NCBI RefSeq assembly: GCF_937863835.1
Contig: NZ_CALMHT010000073.1
Span: 23,701 to 87,700, forward strand
Length of the DNA stretch: 64,000 nucleotides
Origin: an uncultured Prevotella sp.
Lineage (GTDB): Bacteria > Bacteroidota > Bacteroidia > Bacteroidales > Bacteroidaceae
Reading direction: 5' to 3'
Notes under the pieces: model-generated
The model's input: only the letters and a program-made list of their open reading frames with translations
The model's database searches: none
Told to the model about the DNA's origin: nothing
Made by a program: the position numbers and the translations under genes
Shown: one piece after another, positions 20,173 through 29,894 of the stretch
Position numbering within the stretch: position 1 is the stretch's first letter
How the letters are laid out: each line of letters begins with the position of its first letter

Positions 20173-21291
20173 CTAGAAACTCACCGATACCTGGCAGTCA
20201 ATCATATTATAATTAGAATTGCTGACTGATCTGTCGTTAACACGGATATACTCCAGTTGGGCTTTCACGTGTTTGAAGAAGATATAGTCGGCACCTATTT
20301 CATATTGGTTGTTACTGTTTCCCCATGTCGCATCACTGCGGTATGAACTATATCTCGCCTTTATGTGACATACATCTTTCTGGATGGGGGCAATAGCCGC
20401 TACATACCATCCGTCCGACTTGTCACCGATAGACTCATTGATAGTCAGGTCTGTTTCACTTGAGTTTTTGAAGGCCTTACCTTGACTATGTATATATTCA
20501 GATCTGAATGTCCAGTCGTTATTGGCGTATTCGCCACTGATGGCATATCTGTTTTTGTCAACACTGACAATTTGTTGAGATGATACACCTGTGGTGGCAT
20601 CCGTTAGCGTACCTTTACGTGCATAACTGCCGGTCCATCCGAAGGCTCCCAGTCTGAGTCCTTTTATGGGCATGACCCAGAAACCGCCTATAAAGTCTTT
20701 CTTGTTGTCAACATCTGTCGTGTTGGTACCTTGACCGTTGTACACAGCCAACTGATAATGAAGCAGGTTTCTCCCTGCATTGTTTTTCAGGAAATCACCC
20801 TGTACCTGTACACCGATATCACGACCGTTGGATGCATGTTCACCTGTGCGGTCGGTCATACCCGAAAGATTACTTACTACTGTACCATAACCCATAAACC
20901 CCTGAGCGATAGGGGTCATCGGATTCTCGAATGTAAACGCACGCTTAAACTGTCCTATTTTGATTCTGGCGAAGTCGTATTTCTGCCATTCCAAAAATGC
21001 GTCCAATATACGTGGACCGCTGTTGCTGCCTGGGGTTCCGTTCAGTTGGGCTTGTATCTTGAAATAGAACTGATTGGCTATTTTTCCGTCTACAGACATT
21101 CTCACAAGTCGTAAACTGAACTTATCATGAGGCGTCAGATCCTTCTGACTGCTGTATTGGTACTCGCCGATAATATAACCACTTAGTTTCACATTCTGAA
21201 ACCAATCTTTACTCCAACCGTTTTGGGCATTGGCAGCCATCATTGTGAACAAGAAAATAATGAATATGTATAACTTTCTCATTTTGTTCAT
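20173..21291 (-). CDS. Phosphate-selective porin O/P-like outer membrane protein
   Basis: Signal peptide, 'KLSGYIIGEYQYSS', 'IKIGQFKRAFTFENPMTP', beta-rich with terminal aromatic residue. Confidence 0.75.
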   Translation of the reverse strand: MNKMRKLYIFIIFLFTMMAANAQNGWSKDWFQNVKLSGYIIGEYQYSSQKDLTPHDKFSLRLVRMSVDGKIANQFYFKIQAQLNGTPGSNSGPRILDAFLEWQKYDFARIKIGQFKRAFTFENPMTPIAQGFMGYGTVVSNLSGMTDRTGEHASNGRDIGVQVQGDFLKNNAGRNLLHYQLAVYNGQGTNTTDVDNKKDFIGGFWVMPIKGLRLGAFGWTGSYARKGTLTDATTGVSSQQIVSVDKNRYAISGEYANNDWTFRSEYIHSQGKAFKNSSETDLTINESIGDKSDGWYVAAIAPIQKDVCHIKARYSSYRSDATWGNSNNQYEIGADYIFFKHVKAQLEYIRVNDRSVSNSNYNMIDCQVSVSF

Positions 21292-21297
21292 ATTAGT

Positions 21298-22716
21298 TTA
21301 TTTTAGTTCAAGTAATACAACGTTTTCTACATGAGGCGTATGTGGAAACATATCCACTGGTTGTACAGCCTTCACTTTATACATGCTGTCAAGGTCGGCT
21401 AGGTCTCTTGCCTGAGTAGCCGGATTACAACTTACATATACGATTCTTTTTGGTGCAGCCCTCATGATTGTCTTCACCACATCCGGATGCATACCTGCAC
21501 GGGGTGGGTCGGTGATAATTGTATCGGGTTGTCCATGTTCAGCTATGAATTCATCCGTTAGAATATCCTTCATATCACCTGCATAGAACATCGTGTTCTT
21601 GATATCGTTGATTTCCGAATTGACTTTGGCGTCTTCTATCGCCTCAGGTACATATTCTATACCGATAACCTTCTTAGCCTTTCCGGCAACAAAATTGGCT
21701 ATGGTACCTGTACCTGTGTACAAGTCGTAAACAGTCTCCTCACCGGTAAGACCGGCAAAGTTGCGTGCCACCTGATAGAGGTGGTAAGCCTGTTCGGTAT
21801 TGGTCTGATAAAAACTTTTTGGTCCTACTTTGAATTTGAGGTTTTCCATCTCTTCATAGATAAAGTCCTTACCACTGAATGTCGTCAGTTCCAAGTCGCC
21901 GATTGTATCATTTCCCTTCTGATTGTCTACATACAGTAACGATGTGATTTGCGGAAAGTTGTCGGCGATATGCTGCATCAGTCCTTTCGCTCTGGCATCG
22001 TCATCCTCTTCCTCATAATGGAACTGGACGATAACCATCCACTCACCCGAATTGGAATTACGGATGATAATATCCCTCAGCAGTCCTTTCTGAGCCCTCA
22101 GGTCAAAGAAAGAGAGATGGTTTTCATAAGCATAATCGCGGATGGAATTTCTTATCTCATTATGCAAATCATCCATCAGCCAACATTTGTCTATTGGCAG
22201 TATTTTGTCGAAAGCACCGGTGATATGAAAACCTACGGCGTTCATATTATCAAAAGATTCACCTGTCGCAATCTGCTCCTTGGTGAGCCATCTCTTGTTA
22301 GAACAGCCGAATTCCAGTTTGTTACGGTATTCCTGTGTCTTGACCGATCCCAATATGGGGTTGAATTCAGGCAGTTCAATCTTACCTATTCTCGTCAACT
22401 GGTCGAAAACCTGTTGCTGCTTGAATTTCAATTGCTCTTCATAAGGGAGATTCTGCCATTTACAACCGCCGCAGATACCGAAATGCTCGCACATCGGCTT
22501 CACGCGTACCTTACTATATTCTATGAAACGTATCACTTCAGCCTCACAATAGTGATGCTTCTTGCGGCGAACCTGTAAATCCACGACATCGCCTGGTACT
22601 GTAAAAGGAACAAACACCACCATGTCATTCACTCTAGCCAAAGACTTGCCTTCAGCGGCAATATCGGTGATTGTAATATTTTCCAGTATGGGTAATTCTT
22701 TTTTTCTTCTTGTCAT
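21298..22716 (-). CDS. rlmD: 23S rRNA (uracil-C5)-methyltransferase, RlmD/TrmA family
   Basis: TRAM domain, 'CEHFGICGGCKWQNLPYEEQL', 'YDLYTGTGTIANF', 'DPPRAGMHPDV', 'IVYVSCNPATQARDL'. Confidence 0.93.
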   Translation of the reverse strand: MTRRKKELPILENITITDIAAEGKSLARVNDMVVFVPFTVPGDVVDLQVRRKKHHYCEAEVIRFIEYSKVRVKPMCEHFGICGGCKWQNLPYEEQLKFKQQQVFDQLTRIGKIELPEFNPILGSVKTQEYRNKLEFGCSNKRWLTKEQIATGESFDNMNAVGFHITGAFDKILPIDKCWLMDDLHNEIRNSIRDYAYENHLSFFDLRAQKGLLRDIIIRNSNSGEWMVIVQFHYEEEDDDARAKGLMQHIADNFPQITSLLYVDNQKGNDTIGDLELTTFSGKDFIYEEMENLKFKVGPKSFYQTNTEQAYHLYQVARNFAGLTGEETVYDLYTGTGTIANFVAGKAKKVIGIEYVPEAIEDAKVNSEINDIKNTMFYAGDMKDILTDEFIAEHGQPDTIITDPPRAGMHPDVVKTIMRAAPKRIVYVSCNPATQARDLADLDSMYKVKAVQPVDMFPHTPHVENVVLLELK

Positions 22717-22909
22717 TTTGATAAATTGTAGTGCAAAGATACAACTATTTTTCCTTCATAATACCCAATTTTTTCATAAAATATATAGAAATTCAAAAAA
22801 TGTAAGGTCCACATTGCAATTTTTTACTTATTTTCTTGCAAAACAGAGAAAACTATATTATATTTGCATATCTAAAGATTTTAAATTTAACGAGTGAAAT
22901 ACATAAATT

Positions 22910-25630
22910 ATGAGTGAAAAAAGAGTTTATACCTTCGGAAACGGAAAAGCGGAAGGTAAAGCGGATATGAGAAATCTGCTTGGCGGAAAGGGAGCCAATT
23001 TGGCTGAGATGAATCTAATAGGAGTACCGGTTCCTCCGGGTTTCACAATTACGACTGATGTTTGCAACGAATATTTTGAGAAAGGCAAGGCTGATGTTGT
23101 TGCCCTTCTTAAAGACGATGTGGAACGTTCGGTAAAACACATAGAAACACTGATGAACAGTAAATTTGGCGATTCTGCCAATCCGCTGCTCGTCTCAGTA
23201 CGTTCAGGCGCGCGTGCTTCTATGCCTGGTATGATGGATACCATTCTGAACCTTGGTCTTAATGATGAGGTTGTGGAAGGTCTGGCCCGTAAGACAGGCA
23301 ATGAGCGTTTCGCTTACGACAGTTACCGTCGTTTCGTACAGATGTACGGTGATGTGGTTATGGGATTGAAACCGGTGAACAAGGAAGATATCGACCCATT
23401 TGAGGAAATTATCGATAAGGTAAAAGCTCAGCGAGGTATCAAACTTGATAACGAGATGACGACCGACGAACTGAAACAGCTTGTTACCTTATTTAAGAAG
23501 GCTATCAAGGAACGTACCGGACAGGATTTCCCCAATAATCCGATGGATCAGTTGTGGGGCGCTATCTGTGCCGTCTTTGACAGTTGGATGAACGATCGCG
23601 CCATCCTTTACCGTAAAATGGAAGGTATACCTGCAGAGTGGGGTACCGCTGTATCTGTTATGGCTATGGTGTTCGGTAATATGGGCAATACATCTGCTAC
23701 AGGTGTTTGTTTCAGCCGTGATGCAGCTACAGGTGAGAATATATTCAATGGTGAATATCTTGTCAATGCTCAGGGTGAGGATGTCGTAGCCGGTATCCGT
23801 ACACCACAGCAGATTACGCGCGAGGGTTCTCTCCGTTGGGCTAAACAGCAGTGTGTTGATCAGTCTGTACGCGAGAGCAAATATCCATCTATGGAAGAAG
23901 CTATGCCTGAGATATACAAGCAACTCAACGATTTGCAGGATAAACTGGAAAAGCATTATCATGATATGCAGGATATGGAATTCACAGTTCAGGAAGGTAA
24001 GTTGTGGTTCTTGCAGACTCGTAACGGAAAACGTACCGGACCAGCTATGGTGAAGATTGCCATGGATCTTCTGCACGAAGGACAGATAGATGAGAAGACA
24101 GCACTTGAGCGTTGCGAACCAAATAAATTGGACGAACTTCTGCATCCTGTATTTGACAAGACAGCTCAGAAACAGGCAAAAGTCCTGACACGTGGCTTAC
24201 CGGCATCTCCTGGCGCTGCATGTGGTCAGATTGTCTTCTTTGCTGATGATGCAGAGAAATGGCATGAAGATGGTCATCAGGTAGTGATGGTACGTATAGA
24301 GACTTCACCTGAAGACTTGGCAGGTATGTCTGCCGCAGAAGGTATATTGACTGCCCGTGGCGGTATGACGAGTCATGCAGCCGTAGTGGCACGCGGTATG
24401 GGTAAATGCTGCGTATCCGGTGCCGGAGCTATCAATGTAGATTATAAGGCACGCACGGTAGAAATCGACGGAACGTTACTGAAAGAAGGTGATTATATTT
24501 CTCTTAACGGTAGTACTGGTGAGGTTTATCTTGGTGAAGTGAATACAAAACCTGCTGAAGTTACAGGTGATTTCGCTGAACTGATGGACCTTTGTAACAA
24601 GTACACCCGACTTGTTGTCCGCACGAATGCTGATACTCCTCATGATGCCGAAGTTGCCCGTTCGTTCGGAGCCGTAGGTATCGGTCTTTGCCGTACAGAG
24701 CACATGTTCTTCGAGAACGAGAAGATCAAGGCGATGCGCGAGATGATACTGTCTGAAACTGTTGAAGGACGCAAGAAGGCATTGAAGAAACTGTTACCTT
24801 ATCAGAAACAGGATTTCTATGGTATACTGAAGGCTATGGACGGCTATCCAGTCAACATTCGTCTGCTAGATCCTCCATTGCATGAGTTTGTACCTCACGA
24901 TCTGAAAGGTCAGGAAGAGATGGCAAAGGAAATGGGTGTCAGTGTTCAGAAGATACAACAGCGTGTCAACAGTCTAAGCGAGCACAATCCGATGTTGGGT
25001 CATCGTGGTTGCCGTCTTGGTAACACATATCCTGAGATTACGGAGATGCAGACACAGGCTATTCTTGGTGCAGCTATCCAGTTGAAGAAAGAAGGCATGG
25101 ATCCGCATCCGGAAATTATGGTTCCATTGATCGGTATTGTCAACGAATTTGATGCTCAGGAGAAAGTGATCCGTGAAACGGCTGCGACTCTCTTTAAGGA
25201 AGAGGGTGTAGAGATACCATTCCGTGTCGGTACGATGATAGAGATTCCACGTGCTGCCCTTACAGCTGATTATATCGCCAAAAAGGCAGAATACTTCAGT
25301 TTCGGAACAAACGACCTTACTCAGATGACATTCGGATATAGTCGTGACGACATCGCCAGTTTCTTGCCAGTATACTTAGACAAGAAGATTCTTAATGTCG
25401 ATCCTTTCCAGGTGTTAGACCAGAACGGTGTAGGCCAGTTGATCAAGATAGCAGTAGAGAAAGGCCGTAATACACGTCCTAATCTTACATGCGGTATATG
25501 TGGAGAACATGGTGGAGAACCATCATCAGTTAAATTCTGCGACAGAGTAGGGCTCAACTACGTCAGTTGTTCACCTTTCCGTGTTCCTATTGCCAGATTG
25601 GCTGCGGCACAGGGTGCGATAGAAAAGTAA
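22910..25630 (+). CDS. ppdK: Pyruvate, phosphate dikinase
   Basis: 'LLGGKGANLAEM', 'GGMTSHAAVVARGMGKCCVSG', 'GLCRTEHMFF', 'FGTNDLTQMTFGYSRDD', 'CGICGEHGGEP'. Confidence 0.97.
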   Translation: MSEKRVYTFGNGKAEGKADMRNLLGGKGANLAEMNLIGVPVPPGFTITTDVCNEYFEKGKADVVALLKDDVERSVKHIETLMNSKFGDSANPLLVSVRSGARASMPGMMDTILNLGLNDEVVEGLARKTGNERFAYDSYRRFVQMYGDVVMGLKPVNKEDIDPFEEIIDKVKAQRGIKLDNEMTTDELKQLVTLFKKAIKERTGQDFPNNPMDQLWGAICAVFDSWMNDRAILYRKMEGIPAEWGTAVSVMAMVFGNMGNTSATGVCFSRDAATGENIFNGEYLVNAQGEDVVAGIRTPQQITREGSLRWAKQQCVDQSVRESKYPSMEEAMPEIYKQLNDLQDKLEKHYHDMQDMEFTVQEGKLWFLQTRNGKRTGPAMVKIAMDLLHEGQIDEKTALERCEPNKLDELLHPVFDKTAQKQAKVLTRGLPASPGAACGQIVFFADDAEKWHEDGHQVVMVRIETSPEDLAGMSAAEGILTARGGMTSHAAVVARGMGKCCVSGAGAINVDYKARTVEIDGTLLKEGDYISLNGSTGEVYLGEVNTKPAEVTGDFAELMDLCNKYTRLVVRTNADTPHDAEVARSFGAVGIGLCRTEHMFFENEKIKAMREMILSETVEGRKKALKKLLPYQKQDFYGILKAMDGYPVNIRLLDPPLHEFVPHDLKGQEEMAKEMGVSVQKIQQRVNSLSEHNPMLGHRGCRLGNTYPEITEMQTQAILGAAIQLKKEGMDPHPEIMVPLIGIVNEFDAQEKVIRETAATLFKEEGVEIPFRVGTMIEIPRAALTADYIAKKAEYFSFGTNDLTQMTFGYSRDDIASFLPVYLDKKILNVDPFQVLDQNGVGQLIKIAVEKGRNTRPNLTCGICGEHGGEPSSVKFCDRVGLNYVSCSPFRVPIARLAAAQGAIEK

Positions 25631-25662
25631 TTTCTCTTTTATCGTATAAGGCGAATATAAAA

Positions 25663-25696
25663 GCGCCCCATAAGTTGGATACAACTTATGGGGCGC
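25663..25696. terminator. Perfect 15-bp hairpin between convergent ppdK and zinc-ribbon gene
   Basis: GCGCCCCATAAGTTG-GATA-CAACTTATGGGGCGC. Confidence 0.7.
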
Positions 25697-25714
25697 AATT
25701 TATAATAAATATCT

Positions 25715-26893
25715 TTATTGTACGATTTTTACCATATTCAGTTCAGCTATTTTGCCTTCAGGAGAAACGGCTGCTTTTATCTTATAAGTGTTAAGGACAT
25801 TCTGAGTAGCATCCGTGTGTTCCACTTTTTGATCTACCGTGAATGTGACGACATAAGAGAATTCATCTTCGCTAACCGGTTTTTTATCTATATGGAAATC
25901 ATTGTTTACACGCCATGTCATACTGGTAATGTCAGGCTTGCTGTAGATCTTCTTCATAAACGAGATAACATCACTTTTCGTAGCATTTGGTTTGCCCAGA
26001 AAACTGTTGAGCAGTCCGGCTACAGTCCCGGTAACGGTACTTTCATCACGATTTGAAAGTCCACCGAAGTATTCGTGGAACAGACTGCTTATCATCTGTT
26101 TATCTTCAGGATTAACCTTCGTTGCCGACATTTTATCTGCAGCTTGTTGAGCCTCGTCAATATGTTCACCGTCAGCATGTTCTTGTATGTACGCCTGATA
26201 TGATTCAAGAGTAGCTTCATTTGAAGCACTAGCCCAGTCGATAGAGTCAATCTTATGTTTTGCTTCTCCTACATGTATACTGTTCGGATGCTGATCAATA
26301 TATTGCTGTAGAGCACTTTTAGAGTTGCTAACTAGTGCATTTGTCCAATCTGTATCACCTTTCTTTAATAGTTGCAGATGCGCTTCGATACTGTCGCGGT
26401 GTGCTTCTGGAGCGTCCTCGTAACTATCAAGATAGTTTTGTAGTACGGCCGGGTCACTGCTCTGCATAGCCATTTCGTAAGCATCTTTTTCTTTATTGTT
26501 TTTCGCATCATTGTAATAATAAAAACAAATAGAACATATAATTACAGCTATAACGAAAGAGATAATCAGTGCTGTATGATTCTTTTTCTTCGGTTCTTTC
26601 TCAGGGTTATTGCCATCAGTAGTATCCTTCTTGTCATCTGTTGGCGGAACCGGTGGAACCGCTGTAGGTCGTGTGGGATTAACGGGCCGTGGACTGACAG
26701 GAGTTTGTGCCGACTGTTGACCAGCTACATAAGGGCGGTGACAATTAGGACACTGACCTTCAGACTTAAAGAAAACTTCACCACAATCCGGGCATTTCGT
26801 TATTTTCCCGGCTATTTCTATGCCACAACTAGGACAAGTGTGTGCTTGGTCGCTAACCTGACGACCACATTCTGGACATTTAATGATTGCCAT
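25715..26893 (-). CDS. Zinc-ribbon membrane protein with repeat-like stalk
   Basis: 'CPECGRQVSDQAHTCPSCG', 'CPDCGEVFFKSEGQCPNC', one TM 'ALIISFVIAVIICSICFYYY'. Confidence 0.75.
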   Translation of the reverse strand: MAIIKCPECGRQVSDQAHTCPSCGIEIAGKITKCPDCGEVFFKSEGQCPNCHRPYVAGQQSAQTPVSPRPVNPTRPTAVPPVPPTDDKKDTTDGNNPEKEPKKKNHTALIISFVIAVIICSICFYYYNDAKNNKEKDAYEMAMQSSDPAVLQNYLDSYEDAPEAHRDSIEAHLQLLKKGDTDWTNALVSNSKSALQQYIDQHPNSIHVGEAKHKIDSIDWASASNEATLESYQAYIQEHADGEHIDEAQQAADKMSATKVNPEDKQMISSLFHEYFGGLSNRDESTVTGTVAGLLNSFLGKPNATKSDVISFMKKIYSKPDITSMTWRVNNDFHIDKKPVSEDEFSYVVTFTVDQKVEHTDATQNVLNTYKIKAAVSPEGKIAELNMVKIVQ

Positions 26894-26935
26894 TGTTTTC
26901 TAATTTATTTATTTGTTATTTGTTTCTTTTATTCC

Positions 26936-27640
26936 TTAATGTCTGTAGCGAATCTCACGCAGTCCGTGTCTACCCATAAAACGACTTTTGTCTACATACG
27001 AGTTTATTCCGTTGATGCGACCTTTTCCTGTGTATTGCCACAATATATAATCACGACCGTCTGCCAAAGCCGGTTCACGACGGGTATACTGGGCTATCAT
27101 CAACTTATAATCGTCAATTTTTCCTAGTAAATAGTGATCGTAGAAGTTGGCGAATGTGTATAACAGCGGTTTCTGATGGTAAGTCTTTTCTACCAGATCA
27201 AGGAACTTAAACAGAGAGTCGCAGAAGGCTTCCGTATCAAGTCCTTGTTTTGTTTCAATATCAATCATCGGTATCAGGTCCTGGTCACCAGGGCGACACT
27301 GTGATATGAAATTGTCCAATTGTTTCTGTTGCTCTGAAAGCGGACGATAAAAATGGTACGACCCCACTTTCAGTCCGTATCTGTGCGCCATGAATATATT
27401 GTCTTCGAACATGTCGTCTATCTTGTTGCCACCTTCTGTGGCTTTCAGATATACATAAGCCATCTTCGTATTGTCTCCAACGGTTTCCCAGAACACTTTA
27501 CCTTGATAGTGGCTTAAGTCTATGCCGTGTATATGGCTGCATGTATCTTCACACTGTACGTAATTACCTTCCTGAGCAAATGTTTTTAATGTAAATATCT
27601 GAATTAAACTTATTAATATTATTATTTTTTTCATTATCAT
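26936..27640 (-). CDS. GH25 family lysozyme/muramidase, secreted
   Basis: 'HGIDLSHYQGKVFWETV', 'YVYLKATEGGNKIDDMF', 'GSYHFYRP', 'PMIDIET', 'ILWQYTGKGRINGI'. Confidence 0.9.
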   Translation of the reverse strand: MIMKKIIILISLIQIFTLKTFAQEGNYVQCEDTCSHIHGIDLSHYQGKVFWETVGDNTKMAYVYLKATEGGNKIDDMFEDNIFMAHRYGLKVGSYHFYRPLSEQQKQLDNFISQCRPGDQDLIPMIDIETKQGLDTEAFCDSLFKFLDLVEKTYHQKPLLYTFANFYDHYLLGKIDDYKLMIAQYTRREPALADGRDYILWQYTGKGRINGINSYVDKSRFMGRHGLREIRYRH

Positions 27641-27751
27641 ACTTTTCTTTGGCTTGCAAAGATAGTTATTATAATCGAAAAACGCAACTTCAAAGAAGTT
27701 AATTTCTCATACTGAAATAATAATTTAAAATTTTATAATAAATAAATGTCG

Positions 27752-28573
27752 CTATTCTTCTATTTCAGACAAGGAACTGGCAAAATTGTGCACGAAATTA
27801 CTTGTCACCTCCAGCGGATAATATTTCATCAGTCTACTGCAATGTCTGATATGCCACAATGTCGCTTTATTGTTTTTGTTGTGTACGAATATATCATTAC
27901 CTTGTTTGAAGAGCAAATCCCTTGATGTGGTGGAATTGATGTCTTTAAGAGTCAATTTTCCTGCTTTCCTTTCTTCTTTCTGAATGAAGGGGAACTCATT
28001 GTATGAGAAATCAAAAAGCTGAATCATAATACTGCTTTCAAGTGTTATGATGCGCCTCAGCCTTAATTTGTTGATCCAATTGTCAAACTTCACATAATCA
28101 ACTTTATCACCGCTGCGGCGCAAAAAAGTCCCCAGTTGAATAATTTCATCTAGTTTAATGCCTTCTATCAGGATATGCGACGTTATTGATATATATAATC
28201 CTAACAGATAAAGTGTATCTGTATTGGTATCAATACTATGCAGTTCGGCGTCTATGATTCTCTTGAGTCTGCGGTTGAGAAAAAAGTTGGTCAGACGAAT
28301 ATTGTTCTTGTCAAATACATACTCAGTGTCTGGTCTGGAAATGGATTTTCGTCTTATTTCTTTCCATCTTTCTTGAACGTTTTCAGGAAACGAAAAATTA
28401 GGATGCAGTTCATTTCGCAACAGTGAATTGATTACATGATGAGCCACGTTGTGTCTTTCTGCCAGTTGTATAAGTTGTTCCCATTTATATAATGACATCG
28501 GTTCAAGTTGTTCATTCGTTTCAAACACACCTGCACGTAAAGCTCTGAAAAAATTACGTTTAATAATGTTCAT
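27752..28573 (-). CDS. Conserved hypothetical protein
   Basis: 273-aa ORF adjacent to nhaC-like gene; no motif I can name. Confidence 0.6.
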   Translation of the reverse strand: MNIIKRNFFRALRAGVFETNEQLEPMSLYKWEQLIQLAERHNVAHHVINSLLRNELHPNFSFPENVQERWKEIRRKSISRPDTEYVFDKNNIRLTNFFLNRRLKRIIDAELHSIDTNTDTLYLLGLYISITSHILIEGIKLDEIIQLGTFLRRSGDKVDYVKFDNWINKLRLRRIITLESSIMIQLFDFSYNEFPFIQKEERKAGKLTLKDINSTTSRDLLFKQGNDIFVHNKNNKATLWHIRHCSRLMKYYPLEVTSNFVHNFASSLSEIEE

Positions 28574-28597
28574 ATCACTAATCTTTTGATAATGTAT

Positions 28598-29878
28598 TTA
28601 TGAGTACCGTCGTGGATACCTTACTAATATTGACAAAATACAAGCTATGCCGATAGCGAGAGGATAATATAGATAAGGCAATATTGATATGGGATTGATG
28701 GAAGCCAGTCCGGCAGCCATCAGTATCTGTGCCCCGTACGGTATGATACCCTGCATACAGCACGACATGGTGTCGAGAATACTGGCACATTTCCTACTGT
28801 CCAGACCGAATTTCTCGGCTATCTGTTTGGAGATACCTCCCACTGTTATGATAGCCACCGTGTTGTTGGCGGTACATATATCACAGATACTGACAAGTGC
28901 TGCGATAGATAGATAGGCTCCGCGTTTACTGCTTACATGCGCCGTCATCTTTTCGATAAGGTAGTTGATGCCTCCGTTCTTTTTGATGATTTCGAGCATT
29001 CCTCCGGCCATCATAGTGATAATGATAAGTTCACCCATACTCAGTATACCGTCGCCCATAGATTTGAACCATCCGAACATGTCATAAGTTCCGTCTATCA
29101 TTCCGATGATGCCTGTGAGAACTATGCCCAGTGTCAGAACTCCCATCACATTGATACCTGCCGCCGCCGTTACGATAACGACAAGATAGGGGATTACTTT
29201 GACATATTCCACCTGTGGAATGTTGGAAGGGGAATGGATGGCACTGCCCATGAAGATATATACAATCAGGATGATGAGAGCTGCCGGCAGTACAATGAAG
29301 GAATTGACTTTAAACTTATCCGATAGTTTGCATCCCTGTGAGGTTGTAGCCACAATCGTGGTATCAGAAATAAATGAAAGGTTATCACCAAAGAAAGCAC
29401 CTCCTACAACGATAGCCGTCATCAGGGGAATATTCGCACCGGTGGAGTGGGCGAGACCTGCGGCTATGGGGGTAAGTGCAACAATTGTCCCCACGCTTGT
29501 CCCGATTGAAAGTGAGATAAAGCAGGCTGCGATAAACAGTCCTGCAAGAAGCATATTACCAGGAAGGAAATTTAGTGTTAAGTTCACTGTCGCATCGATG
29601 CTGCCCATCTCTTTTGCACTATTGGCAAAGGCACCCGCCAAAACGAATATCCAGAGCATCAGCATCAAGTCACCAGAACCGGCGCCCCTGCTGAATATCT
29701 TGATACGGGTATCGACAGGATAGCCATACATCGCAATGATGGCATATATACTGGATAACATAAATGCCACTGTAATCGGTACCTTATAGAAATCGCCGGC
29801 TATGATGGATGTGACCAGATATAGCGCGATAAAGAATACCAGTGGACTTAACGCTAAAAATCCTTTTTTCTTATTCAA
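28598..29878 (-). CDS. NhaC-type Na+/H+ antiporter family transporter
   Basis: Polytopic; 'GTSVGTIVALTPIAAGLA', 'GGAFFGDNLSFISDTTIVATTSQGCKL', 'SICDICTANNTVAIITVG'. Confidence 0.85.
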   Translation of the reverse strand: MNKKKGFLALSPLVFFIALYLVTSIIAGDFYKVPITVAFMLSSIYAIIAMYGYPVDTRIKIFSRGAGSGDLMLMLWIFVLAGAFANSAKEMGSIDATVNLTLNFLPGNMLLAGLFIAACFISLSIGTSVGTIVALTPIAAGLAHSTGANIPLMTAIVVGGAFFGDNLSFISDTTIVATTSQGCKLSDKFKVNSFIVLPAALIILIVYIFMGSAIHSPSNIPQVEYVKVIPYLVVIVTAAAGINVMGVLTLGIVLTGIIGMIDGTYDMFGWFKSMGDGILSMGELIIITMMAGGMLEIIKKNGGINYLIEKMTAHVSSKRGAYLSIAALVSICDICTANNTVAIITVGGISKQIAEKFGLDSRKCASILDTMSCCMQGIIPYGAQILMAAGLASINPISILPYLYYPLAIGIACILSILVRYPRRYS

Positions 29879-29894
29879 TTTTCCTTATTTATCA

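Noticed and set aside
25663-25696. 15-bp perfect inverted repeat as a transposon end or MITE
   Set aside because: Single hairpin between convergent genes, best explained as a terminator; no second copy or target duplication seen
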